Assembly (NCBI RefSeq): GCF_900156685.1
Contig: NZ_FTOJ01000004.1
Location: 186,001-250,000 of the forward strand
DNA from: Chryseobacterium piscicola
GTDB taxonomy: Bacteria; Bacteroidota; Bacteroidia; Flavobacteriales; Weeksellaceae
Length of the DNA stretch: 64,000 nucleotides
Reading direction: 5' to 3'
Shown: positions 27,149 through 35,473 of the stretch, piece after piece
Position numbering within the stretch: the first letter of the stretch is position 1
How the letters are laid out: every line of letters starts with the position of its first letter
Made by a program: the position numbers and the translations under genes
Notes under the pieces: generated by a model
Databases searched by the model: none
Told to the model about the DNA's origin: nothing
What the model saw: only the letters and a program-made list of their open reading frames with translations

Positions 27149-27829
27149 CTACAAAACGTCACGCAAATCTTCATTTTTCTGAAAAGTTGCCTTAGCAAAT
27201 GGGCAAAGAGGAATGATTTTTTTGCCGTTTTCTCTTGCAAATTCTACTGCTTTTATCAGCATTTCTTTTCCTACGCCTTTTCCGTTGTAAGCTTCTTCCA
27301 CTTCGGTGTGATCTATAATGAATCGGTCTTCACCTGCCCAAGTGTAGGTCATTAATCCTGCTTTTTGTCCGTCAATTGAGGCTTCAAAGCTTCCGTTTTT
27401 TTCGTTGTTGTTTTGTTTTACTAGTGTCATACTATGAAATTTGGTTTGAATTTCTATTTCGTTGGTCAATATTTTATGAATCGGACAAGCGTCTGCGATA
27501 GAATTAAGTTTTTTCAATTGTTCTTCGCTCAAAATGCTTCCTTCAAAACTAATATTTCTTTTAAAAACAGCCAATTTTGTCAAAGGAAGATTTTCCAATT
27601 CTACTTCAACGTTAATTTTCTCAACATCCCATTCTTTCCTGTCTATGTACATTCTCAGGGTTGCTGCAGTGCAACTTGCCAAAGAGGTTGCCAGAATTTC
27701 AAAAGGATTAAAGCCTTTGTTTTGTCCGCCCTTATCGATGGGTTCGTCTGTAATCAGGCTATTTTCGCCTGCCACAACTTCTGTATAATATTTTGTTTTA
27801 CCTAAACTTGCTTTTACAGTTATAGCCAT
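27149..27829 (-). CDS. OsmC-like peroxidase fused to a NatD1-type acetyltransferase domain
   Basis: A 226-residue fusion. Residues 1-132 are OsmC/Ohr-like, with both redox cysteines present: Cys53 in SLASCTAATLRM and Cys115 in DACPIHK. Residues 140-226 are a small GNAT domain with the acetyl-CoA loop GKGVGKEM and the ending PLCPFAKATFQ, as in YjdJ/NatD1 proteins. The first half would reduce organic hydroperoxides; the acetyl target of the second is unknown. It is the last gene of the operon that starts with a free-standing GNAT of the same type (30356). A heptanucleotide repeat lies 7 nt upstream of its start. Confidence 0.88.
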   Translation of the reverse strand: MAITVKASLGKTKYYTEVVAGENSLITDEPIDKGGQNKGFNPFEILATSLASCTAATLRMYIDRKEWDVEKINVEVELENLPLTKLAVFKRNISFEGSILSEEQLKKLNSIADACPIHKILTNEIEIQTKFHSMTLVKQNNNEKNGSFEASIDGQKAGLMTYTWAGEDRFIIDHTEVEEAYNGKGVGKEMLIKAVEFARENGKKIIPLCPFAKATFQKNEDLRDVL

Positions 27830-27835
27830 TTTTTT

Positions 27836-27868
27836 GTTAGATGTTAGATGTTAGATGTTAGATGTTAG
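27836..27868. repeat. Heptanucleotide tandem repeat upstream of the OsmC-GNAT gene
   Basis: GTTAG followed by four copies of ATGTTAG on the plus strand. It occupies the region just before the minus-strand start codon at 27829. Confidence 0.85.
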
Positions 27869-27911
27869 AAAATCTTTTGAGTTTAAAAAAAGTTCCATAA
27901 ATCTTATAGTT

Positions 27912-28458
27912 TCATTCAGATTTTAATGAAGCAATTTGAATTTTAAAACTTTCTATTTTATTATTTAAATCGTTTAGTATTTCAGGGTTGATAACACCAC
28001 TTTCCAAATCGAAATTTTCGTAAAATTTAGGTAATGAAAAAGTTTCTTTTACATCCGCTGCAAATTGTGGAAAAAAAGTTTTTGCTGTATTCATTACATT
28101 TCCACCACCGTAACCTCCCGGAGAAGTACTCATCAGCAGCATCGGTTTATTTTGGAAAACTTTTACATTGATTCTCGAAGCCCAGTCGAATATATTTTTA
28201 AAAGCTGCCGAATAAGTACGGTTGTGTTCTGCTAAAGAACAGATAATCACATCGCATTCTTCAATTTGCTTTAAAAAATCATGCGCTTCATCAGGAAAAC
28301 CTTTCTTTTCTAAATCTACAGAAAATACTGGCATTGTGAAATCATTAAGATCAATTAAGTTAATATCGTGTTCCTGAAAATTTTTCAGAACAAATTTTAC
28401 CAGCTCTCTATTGATAGATGTGGAAGAGGTTACTTCCTGCAAATGCTACTATTTTCAT
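27912..28458 (-). pseudogene. NADPH-dependent FMN reductase, frameshifted at the flavin loop
   Basis: The natural start is ATG at 28458, giving MKIVAFAGSN in the expected flavodoxin-fold opening. At 28428-28429 a second G (plus strand) shifts the frame, and that frame soon stops. The rest of the protein continues in the next frame as SSTSINREL and then a full 170-residue domain with SLAEHNRTYSAAFKNIFDW and STSPGGYGGGN, typical of FMN_red enzymes. Removing one base restores GSNSSTSINREL, the phosphate-binding loop of the family. It is either a recent inactivation, a programmed or phase-variable site, or an assembly error. Confidence 0.85.
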
Positions 28459-28502
28459 GTTTTTTTGTTTTTAAAATTTAAAAAAAGAAAATTCAGAATT
28501 AA

Positions 28503-29378
28503 TTATTTTTTCGCTGAATCTTCCTTTATTTTTTCGAAATAATCGTCTTCTAGATTTTTAAGCTTTTTAAAATAATTTTCTTTATCCATAAATAATTTTG
28601 GGTTGTAGGTATCTCCTTCTTTTCGCTTTTTGTGAAGATCAAATTGGCTTGCGTGCGAAGCTACCCATACATCAAAATTTATTTTTTTCATCGCTTCAAA
28701 AGTCTGTGCGTAATCTTTCTGAATAGTAGGGTACTTCTTCACATCAGAGAATTTATGATCAATAATAATTGAAGGTAAATTGGCAATCAAAACTTTATAA
28801 TTTTTGTTTCCTTCTTTAGTTTCAAATAAGAAACTGCATGATCCTTTTGTATGGCCGGGATGATGGAGGAGGGTTACTACTGTATTCCCCAATTTTATTT
28901 TATCATTTTTTTTCAAAAGAAAATCAGGTTGTACAGGCATGAAAGTAACACCGTATTTGCCTAATTCATAGTCAGATTCCCCACCACTTTTCAGCTCTTC
29001 TGCATCTTTAGCATCTACATAAAGTTTTGCACCAGTTTCTTTTTTTATTTGAGCCATTGCTCCCATGTGATCGTAATGAGCCTGCGTTAAGGTAAGGATT
29101 TTAATGTCTTTATACTTAAAACCCAACTTTTCAATATTTTTTTTAATAGTAGAGTAAGAATCTGCCAAACCTGTATTGATAAGGATGTTGCCATTATCGG
29201 TCACAATTAAATAAGATGCAAGATCGTAAGTGCCTACATAATACAGATTACCTACAATTTTAAAAGGTTCATATTCTTTGGACCATTCTGCGGGATTATT
29301 TTTAGGCTCAGTTACTGCTGTTTGTGCACCTCCTAAAAAAAATAGGCATAGTAAAGATAAAAGCATTAGTTTTTTCAT
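28503..29378 (-). CDS. Subclass B3 metallo-beta-lactamase, GOB family
   Basis: A 291-residue secreted enzyme with a signal peptide (residues 1-19). The zinc-binding motif reads TQAHYDH, with Gln99 where most B3 enzymes have His, then His101, Asp103 and His104. The other ligands are His176 in HHPGHTKGS and His242 in VASHASQFDLH. The Gln substitution is the hallmark of the GOB enzymes of Elizabethkingia, and much of the protein matches my memory of GOB (for example NLYYVGTYDLASYLIVT). GOB enzymes hydrolyse penicillins, cephalosporins and carbapenems. It is embedded in an operon with stress genes, which suggests an intrinsic chromosomal gene. Confidence 0.9.
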   Translation of the reverse strand: MKKLMLLSLLCLFFLGGAQTAVTEPKNNPAEWSKEYEPFKIVGNLYYVGTYDLASYLIVTDNGNILINTGLADSYSTIKKNIEKLGFKYKDIKILTLTQAHYDHMGAMAQIKKETGAKLYVDAKDAEELKSGGESDYELGKYGVTFMPVQPDFLLKKNDKIKLGNTVVTLLHHPGHTKGSCSFLFETKEGNKNYKVLIANLPSIIIDHKFSDVKKYPTIQKDYAQTFEAMKKINFDVWVASHASQFDLHKKRKEGDTYNPKLFMDKENYFKKLKNLEDDYFEKIKEDSAKK

Positions 29379-29412
29379 CTGTAAAATTTGTACTGTTAAT
29401 AAAAAAATGATG

Positions 29413-30315
29413 TTATTTTCTGTTTAGAATAGCTTTAGGCAATGGAACGTATTCTTTATCATCTTCCGGAATCAAAGGAAATGCTTCATAATTCTGGTCT
29501 TTCCAGTTTACTTTTGCTTGTTCTATTTTTTCTCTGTCTGAATTAACGAAATTCCAGAAAATGTGTCTTTCTTCTGGAAAAGGTTCTCCTCCGAAAAGAT
29601 AAATTGTAGTGTTTTCGTTGATTTCAAATTCGCAAAGTGATGCATTTTTTGCAATGAGAAGCTGTTTCGTACCATATTCTTTTGTTTCTATGTTTACAGA
29701 TCCTTTCAAAACATACATTCCGACTTCGCCAAAAAGATGATGCCCAATGTTGAGCTTTTGTTTTGTTTTACTTTTAATTTCAACAAAATATAGCGGACTA
29801 TGAACCGGAACAGCTGATTTTCTACCGAAGGCCTCGCCTGCAATGAGTTTGTATTCGGCATCATTTTCAGACCAAGATGGTATTTCATCTGCCTCAATAT
29901 GGAAAAATGATGGTTCACTTTGCTCCAATTCTTTTGGAAGTGCCACCCAAATTTGAAAACCGTGTAAAAACTGAGGAGAATTTCTAAGATATTCTGGTGT
30001 TCTTTCTGAGTGTACAACACCTTTTCCGGCGGTCATCCAGTTTACGGCACCTGGCTTTATTTCGGTTGCGGATCCTAGACTATCTCTATGAAAAATAGAA
30101 CCCTCAAATAGATAAGTGAGTGTAGAAAGCCCAATGTGAGGATGTGGGGGCACATCGAAATTTTGAAATTCTTTAAGGCAAGTTGGCCCCATGTGATCTA
30201 TGAAAATAAATGGCCCCACGGAACGTTTTTCACGAAAAGGTAAAAGTCTACCTACTAAAAAATTGCCTATATCTGCAGCTCTTTCGTCTACAATAAGGCC
30301 TATATTTGACATCAT
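29413..30315 (-). CDS. Pirin family protein
   Basis: A 300-residue bicupin. The metal ligands match pirin: His58 and His60 in PPHPHIGLST, His102 and Glu104 in VVHSERTPE. Bacterial pirins such as YhhW are quercetin dioxygenase-like or regulate metabolism. It begins 40 nt after the upstream GNAT gene and ends 34 nt before the beta-lactamase gene, so all are probably one transcript. Confidence 0.92.
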   Translation of the reverse strand: MMSNIGLIVDERAADIGNFLVGRLLPFREKRSVGPFIFIDHMGPTCLKEFQNFDVPPHPHIGLSTLTYLFEGSIFHRDSLGSATEIKPGAVNWMTAGKGVVHSERTPEYLRNSPQFLHGFQIWVALPKELEQSEPSFFHIEADEIPSWSENDAEYKLIAGEAFGRKSAVPVHSPLYFVEIKSKTKQKLNIGHHLFGEVGMYVLKGSVNIETKEYGTKQLLIAKNASLCEFEINENTTIYLFGGEPFPEERHIFWNFVNSDREKIEQAKVNWKDQNYEAFPLIPEDDKEYVPLPKAILNRK

Positions 30316-30355
30316 ATTTTCAGGTTTTAGTTTTTTTAAATTTAATTAAACTTTT

Positions 30356-30667
30356 CTAAAGACTGTGGAATTTTTCAAATTTTTGGTCAACAATTCTTTT
30401 CCATTCAGGATTTTTTTTGATGTAAGCAAAAACATAGGGGCAGTAAGGAAGAAGAGTTTTGTTGTGATCTTCAATATAATGTAATGTTTTTTCTACAACT
30501 GCCGCTGCGGCTCCTGTTCCGGCTAATTCAAGTTCTGCTTCTGTATGAATTAATGCAATTTTTTCTCCTACTTCACGATAATCTATAAACGCAAAATGTC
30601 CATTGATATTGATCTCGAATCTTGTTTCGGTTTTATGGAGTGCGATGTTTTCAAATTCTGCTTTCAT
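30356..30667 (-). CDS. NatD1/YjdJ-type GNAT acetyltransferase
   Basis: A 103-residue single-domain protein. It has the opening ININGHFAFIDYRE, the loop ELAGTGAAAAVVEKTL in place of the acetyl-CoA-binding motif, and the ending LPYCPYVFAYIKKNPEW, which is characteristic of the family. It is the first gene of the five-gene operon, directly behind a good promoter. A related domain is fused to OsmC in the last gene of the same operon. Confidence 0.88.
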   Translation of the reverse strand: MKAEFENIALHKTETRFEININGHFAFIDYREVGEKIALIHTEAELELAGTGAAAAVVEKTLHYIEDHNKTLLPYCPYVFAYIKKNPEWKRIVDQKFEKFHSL

Positions 30668-30692
30668 AATTGTCTGTCTTTTTATTTGAAAA

Positions 30693-30723
30693 CAAAATTA
30701 CGTTAGAATATAGGTTTTTTCAA
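30693..30723 (-). promoter_or_regulatory. Promoter of the detoxification operon
   Basis: On the minus strand TTG (30721-30723), 20-nt spacer, TAATTTTG (30693-30700), an exact -7 match. It lies 26 nt before the GNAT start codon. Confidence 0.7.
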
Positions 30724-30760
30724 TTGATATGTGATAAGTAATGATATTTAATTAAATTTA

Positions 30761-32161
30761 TTATTTCGAATTCATGTTATTCCCGTCTGATACATGAAGT
30801 CTTCTGAAAACTAATGATGATAGAACAGTTAAAATACCCACGGTGAGAAAAGTGTAGCGGAAAGCATTGTGAATTTCGTTAGCAATCAGCAGGGTATTGT
30901 TTTCATAAATTTTTAAAACGATCAATCCGAAAGCTACCCCGAATCCAATTGCGAGCTGTTGGTTTACTGATAATAAGGAGTTGCCGCTGCTGGTTTGGAA
31001 GTTTCTTAAATCAGCTATAGAAATGGTATTCATTGATGTGAATTGTATCGAATTAAAAAATCCTAAAATTGCGATTAATGGAATAAACCAATAAATGGAA
31101 GTGTGGATATTCGGAATTGCCAGACAGCAGATTAATGTTCCAATGATTATAGTGTTAACCATTAAAGTTTTTTTGTAGCCAAATTTATTTAAAATTTTGA
31201 TGACATAAGATTTGCCGAACATCGCTGTTAATGCCATTGGCGCAATAATCCACCCTGAAATCACTGCAGACTGCCCATACGCAATTTGAATCATCAAAGG
31301 AAGTAATAGTGGCACAGAACTGATTCCTAATCTTGTGGCAAGGTTTCCTACAATTCCTACCCGAAATGTGCGAACCTGAAATAAATTTAGAGGAAAAATA
31401 GGATTGTTGCCTCTTTTTGCATGTCGGTAATAATAGTACAGAAACAAAAATCCTAAGATGAAAACCAACAGAACTGGAGTTATATTCTGCATGTCTCCAA
31501 AAAGTTCGAGGGATATGGAAAGTAGTAGTGAAGCTGCAGAAAAAATTAAAAATCCTTTTAAATCAAAATCTGTATCTCTAGAACTGAAATTAGGCATAAA
31601 TTTTAAACCTAAAACGATTCCTAAAATGCCAATCGGAATATTAATAAGAAAAATCCAGTGCCAAGAAAGATAATCTACCATATAACCTCCAACCAACGGG
31701 CCTAAAACCGGACCAATAAGTGCGGGAACAATGGCAAAGTTCATGGCTTTGAGAAGTTCGTTTCGGTCGAAAGTTTTAATTAATGCTAATTTTCCCACAG
31801 GGGTCATCAAACTACCACCAACTCCTTGAATGACTCTTGAAATGACCAAATGAGTTAAATTCTGTGATATTGCGCAAAATAAAGAACCCAAACTGAATAA
31901 AACCAAAGAACAAACAAAAACTTTTCTTGTTCCGAAACGGTCTGCCAAAAATCCGCTTGCAGGCATAAATACAGCTAATGTTAAAACGTAACTGATGATG
32001 GCGTTCTGCATATTGAGCGGAGATTCATTCAAATCTCTTGCGATTGATGGAAGGGAAGTGTTTAGAATGGTAGAATCTAGCATCTGCATAAAGATGGCAG
32101 TTGCTAAGATGAGTGGCAGGATTTTTTTTACGGTTTGGCGGGGTGGTACAGTTGTGGGCAT
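30761..32161 (-). CDS. MFS multidrug exporter, DHA2 (EmrB/MdtD-like)
   Basis: A 466-residue inner-membrane drug:proton antiporter with about 13-14 helices. It begins KKILPLILATAIFMQMLDSTILNTSLPSIAR-type sequence, with motif D1 in LDSTILNTSLP, the motif A loop GFLADRFGTRKVF and the motif C segment PALIGPVLGPLVGG. It is upstream of the detoxification operon in the same direction, but that operon has its own promoter. No membrane-fusion partner lies nearby, so it may act alone as MdtD-type pumps do. Confidence 0.92.
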   Translation of the reverse strand: MPTTVPPRQTVKKILPLILATAIFMQMLDSTILNTSLPSIARDLNESPLNMQNAIISYVLTLAVFMPASGFLADRFGTRKVFVCSLVLFSLGSLFCAISQNLTHLVISRVIQGVGGSLMTPVGKLALIKTFDRNELLKAMNFAIVPALIGPVLGPLVGGYMVDYLSWHWIFLINIPIGILGIVLGLKFMPNFSSRDTDFDLKGFLIFSAASLLLSISLELFGDMQNITPVLLVFILGFLFLYYYYRHAKRGNNPIFPLNLFQVRTFRVGIVGNLATRLGISSVPLLLPLMIQIAYGQSAVISGWIIAPMALTAMFGKSYVIKILNKFGYKKTLMVNTIIIGTLICCLAIPNIHTSIYWFIPLIAILGFFNSIQFTSMNTISIADLRNFQTSSGNSLLSVNQQLAIGFGVAFGLIVLKIYENNTLLIANEIHNAFRYTFLTVGILTVLSSLVFRRLHVSDGNNMNSK

Positions 32162-32205
32162 AAATAATAAATGATTTTAAAAGCAATTTTAAAACCATTA
32201 TAAAA

Positions 32206-32240
32206 AAAGCAAAAAGTCTTGCGATTTCTCACAAGACTTT
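32206..32240 (-). terminator. Terminator of the secreted-protein gene at 32246
   Basis: On the minus strand AAAGTCTTG pairs with CAAGACTTT, followed by TTGC and a T7 run. Confidence 0.75.
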
Positions 32241-32245
32241 AAATA

Positions 32246-33061
32246 TTATTTTCTAGGTTTTTCAACCCCAATCCAAGCTTCTCCTTCTCTTTTCACTTGG
32301 CTAAGTGTATAGGTTTCGAAATCTTCTGTTTTGTATTCTATGTTATCTTTATTTTGCTCAAACGGCATGATGTAGAAGAAATCTTTATCTGTTTTATCAG
32401 CTTTAGTTCCTTTTTTCATTGTCGGCATATACTTCGTTTCAAATTTATATTTTGGAAGATATTGCTTTACCGAAGAGTAAAATCCTTTGTTGTCTTTTTC
32501 GTTCGGGATGATGTCTACAATCTTGAAATCGTCTTTTTTTCTGTCTATCCAAAGGTAGTAGTTCTTTTCTTCGCGAGTTTTTTTGTTTAAAGATGTAAAT
32601 CCAAAAAACTCTTTAGGAACTAATTCTTTTATTTTTTCAGGATCAACTTTAGTCCAGTATTCACCTTTCGAAGGGTCTACATACGTTTCTAAGTTGTAAA
32701 GTAACACTTCGTTGTTCTGAAAGTTTTTGTTTTTGAAATATTGATCCAAAGAAAGTTCTGCTTTATCTCTGATTTCTTTGCCTTGTCCTTCCAATTTTTT
32801 TGTAGGATTTTGAGGATTTATTTTTTTTACAAATTCGTACAAAACCACAGGTTTTACATCCTTAAGGTGAGGGTAAGTTTTAAGCTGTTCTGCTTTTACC
32901 AGCCAGTAATATTGCTGGTAGTAGTCTTCTTTTTCCTTTTCTTTTATGGTTTTATATTGGAGCGCGAGTTTCTTTGAGTTGAGAAATCTTCCGAATTTAC
33001 CTTGTCCGAAAGCCATACCCACGGCCAACAAAGCAAACAAAACACTTACTTTTCTTTTCAT
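32246..33061 (-). CDS. Secreted protein of unknown function
   Basis: A 271-residue protein starting at ATG 33061 (a GTG three codons earlier is less likely). It has a signal peptide, MKRKVSVLFALLAVGMAFGQ, and is then very rich in Lys, Tyr, Asp and Glu with no membrane helices or known motif. It is probably periplasmic or surface-exposed. It is monocistronic. Confidence 0.7.
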   Translation of the reverse strand: MKRKVSVLFALLAVGMAFGQGKFGRFLNSKKLALQYKTIKEKEKEDYYQQYYWLVKAEQLKTYPHLKDVKPVVLYEFVKKINPQNPTKKLEGQGKEIRDKAELSLDQYFKNKNFQNNEVLLYNLETYVDPSKGEYWTKVDPEKIKELVPKEFFGFTSLNKKTREEKNYYLWIDRKKDDFKIVDIIPNEKDNKGFYSSVKQYLPKYKFETKYMPTMKKGTKADKTDKDFFYIMPFEQNKDNIEYKTEDFETYTLSQVKREGEAWIGVEKPRK

Positions 33062-33226
33062 TACAAACACAGATTATAGATATAAATATTTTTTAACTTT
33101 TCAAATATAATTATTTATTATATAAAAAGTTTAATTATTAGTTAAATTATCAAAATATTCTTCATTTTATTCAAAAAATAGTTGCTAAAGAATGAAAACT
33201 GAAATATTTTAAGCAAAATTATGCTT

Positions 33227-34279
33227 TTATTGCACTGCAGGTTCTTGCTGGCTCAAACAATGGAAGCTTCCCAATCCCCAAATAATTGCAGTAGAATCTA
33301 TCCCCACTACTTTTCTCTCCGGAAAACATCTTTGAATGATTTCTAAAGCTATAGGATCTTTGTCGCAGCGATAGGTTGGAACAATCACATGATGATTTGA
33401 GATATAAAAATTGGCATACGAAGCCGGCAGTCTTTGTTCGTCCCAGATAACTGGGTCTGGCATTGGAAGCTCAATAATATTTAAAGGAGTTCCGTCCAAA
33501 AGTTTCATTTCTTTTAACTGTTGAAGATTGGTTTGAAGAATGCCGTAATTGTCATCGTCAGGATTATCTTCTACAACGGTAAGAACGGTATTTTCGTTCA
33601 CAAATCGTATGGTATCATCAATGTGCCCATCTGTATCGTCTCCTACAATGCCGTCTTCTACCCAGAGAACTTGTTCTTGTCCGTAGTAGCTTTTCAGGTA
33701 TTCTTCTATTTGTTCCTGAGAAAGATGAGGATTTCTATTTTTATTTAAAAGACAGGATTTCGATGTTAAGATGGTGCCTTTTCCATTAAATTCCACACTT
33801 CCGCCTTCCATAATAATTCCGGGATGAAAAACAGGAATTTGAAATTCTTCCCCGATTTTGGTAGGAACTACATCATCCAAATCAAACGGTGGGTATTTGT
33901 TTCCCCATGCATTGTAACCCCAATCAACAATCACTTTTTGTTCTTCAGCACTAGGATTCACCAAAAATGCAGGACCGTGATCTCTGCACCATGCATCGTT
34001 GGTTTCGTTTAGAAAAAATTCTATATTTTCGATGTTTGCTCCGGCCTGCATAATGCAATCCATCGCAAATTTTTGCATTTCATTATCTTTTACGTTGATT
34101 CTCACAAACTCATCCTGAGAAAGTATTTTTATAAATTCACAGTAAAAAGGATAAATCTCATTCAGTTTTTCTGGCCAAGATTCTTCCTTGTGAGGCCAGC
34201 TTAGCCAAGTAGCTTCGTGCGGTTCCCATTCTGCGGGAAATCTGTACCCTAAATTTTTTGGTGTATTTTGTAAATTCAT
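33227..34279 (-). CDS. aguA: Agmatine deiminase
   Basis: A 350-residue guanidino-group-modifying enzyme that turns agmatine into N-carbamoylputrescine and ammonia. Key segments are PAEWEPHEATWLSWPH near the N terminus, NDAWCRDHGPAFL, GDDTDGHIDDTIRF with the catalytic His, and Cys341 in LGSFHCLSQQEP. The N-carbamoylputrescine amidase gene lies 6 nt upstream, so the pair forms the two-step agmatine route to putrescine. No arginine decarboxylase is in the window. Confidence 0.94.
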   Translation of the reverse strand: MNLQNTPKNLGYRFPAEWEPHEATWLSWPHKEESWPEKLNEIYPFYCEFIKILSQDEFVRINVKDNEMQKFAMDCIMQAGANIENIEFFLNETNDAWCRDHGPAFLVNPSAEEQKVIVDWGYNAWGNKYPPFDLDDVVPTKIGEEFQIPVFHPGIIMEGGSVEFNGKGTILTSKSCLLNKNRNPHLSQEQIEEYLKSYYGQEQVLWVEDGIVGDDTDGHIDDTIRFVNENTVLTVVEDNPDDDNYGILQTNLQQLKEMKLLDGTPLNIIELPMPDPVIWDEQRLPASYANFYISNHHVIVPTYRCDKDPIALEIIQRCFPERKVVGIDSTAIIWGLGSFHCLSQQEPAVQ

Positions 34280-34285
34280 TCAATT

Positions 34286-35161
34286 TTAATCTTCGTCAAT
34301 AAATCTTTTAGTAATAGGCTGATAGCTGTCTATTCTTCTGTCTCTGAGGAAAGGCCAGTGTTTGCGAATGTAATCGGTCTGCGAAAGATCAAGCTCTGTA
34401 ACTTCTACTTCTTCCTTATCATGCGAACCTAAGTACAAGAGTTTTCCTTGTGCATTGGTTACAAAGCTTCCGCCCCAGAATTTCATTGCGCCATCTTGCT
34501 CAAAACCAACTCTGTTGACAGAAACTACAGGAACACCGTTGGCTACTGAATGCGAACGCTGAATCGTCTGCCAAGAATTGTACTGATCTGCATTGGTTTC
34601 TTCATCTTGGTCTGTTGCCCAACCAATTGCAGTAGGATAGAACATGATCTCAGCTCCCATCAAAGCAGTGATTCTTGAAGCTTCAGGATACCATTGATCC
34701 CAGCAAATCAAAACACCAATTTTAGCAAATTTTGTTTGAAAAACTTTGTATCCTAAATCTCCTGGAGTGAAGTAAAACTTTTCATAAAAAGCAGGGTCAT
34801 CCGGAATATGCATTTTGCGGTACTTACCAAGGTAAGTTCCATCTGCATCAATAATTGCAGTTGTATTGTGGTATAAACCGTGTGTTCTTTTTTCGAATAA
34901 CGATGCGATAATCACAACGCCTAATTCTTTAGCAATGGGCGAAAGAGCTTCTGTAGAAGGTCCAGGTATAGCTTCTGCAAGATTAAAATTATCATAATCT
35001 TCAACATCGCAGAAGTATAATGATGTGAATAATTCTTGAAGGCAAATAATTTGAGCACCTTTTGCTGCTGCTTCACGTACTTTTTCTATGGCTTTATTGA
35101 GGTTGGCCTGTTTGTCTGCAACGCACGACATTTGTACAGTTCCTACTTTTACTTTAGACAT
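34286..35161 (-). CDS. aguB: N-carbamoylputrescine amidase
   Basis: A 291-residue nitrilase-family hydrolase that converts N-carbamoylputrescine to putrescine. The catalytic triad is visible: Glu in CLQELFTSLYF, Lys in GKYRKMHIPDD and Cys in VLICWDQWYPEA. The length and the AguA partner make this assignment strong. A TAATTTTG -7 element on the minus strand lies at 35177-35184, about 15 nt from the start. Confidence 0.94.
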   Translation of the reverse strand: MSKVKVGTVQMSCVADKQANLNKAIEKVREAAAKGAQIICLQELFTSLYFCDVEDYDNFNLAEAIPGPSTEALSPIAKELGVVIIASLFEKRTHGLYHNTTAIIDADGTYLGKYRKMHIPDDPAFYEKFYFTPGDLGYKVFQTKFAKIGVLICWDQWYPEASRITALMGAEIMFYPTAIGWATDQDEETNADQYNSWQTIQRSHSVANGVPVVSVNRVGFEQDGAMKFWGGSFVTNAQGKLLYLGSHDKEEVEVTELDLSQTDYIRKHWPFLRDRRIDSYQPITKRFIDED

Positions 35162-35204
35162 TGGATTCTTTTTTTACAAAATTAAGATTTAAAATAGAGA
35201 ATAG

Positions 35205-35234
35205 AAAAATCCCGAGAATAAAAATTCGCGGGAT
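35205..35234 (-). terminator. Probable terminator of asnB
   Basis: ATCCCG / CGGGAT arms with extra AT pairs; the minus strand continues into TTTTTC. It lies about 240 nt past the asnB stop. Confidence 0.55.
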
Positions 35235-35382
35235 ATTAATTATTTAATTTTGTTAAAAGTTTTTGTGATTGTCCGTTATTAATGATGATGCCGATTTTTA
35301 ACGCAAAGATTTCAAAAAGTTTTTTTTAAAACTACCAACCGTCTTAAAGAATGCAAATTAAAATTCCCCGATTTCATAATAA

Positions 35383-35447
35383 TTTTAAAAAATTATCGGT
35401 AAAGGCGTAAACTTAGCTAATGAATACAAAGGGTTTTCAATTATGAC
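35383..35447 (+). repeat. Dispersed intergenic repeat, copy A
   Basis: It begins TTTTAAAAAATTATCGGT and ends TTTTCAATTATGACA. A near-identical copy lies at 42055-42118. Confidence 0.8.
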
Positions 35448-35473
35448 AGATTGCGCACCATTGTACAAGTTTT

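Larger units (their letters stand above)
35162..35473. other. Gene-free gap with asnB terminator and a repeat
   Basis: The gap holds the aguB promoter region, the asnB terminator at 35205 and one copy of a dispersed repeat at 35383-35447. No gene is supported. Confidence 0.6.
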
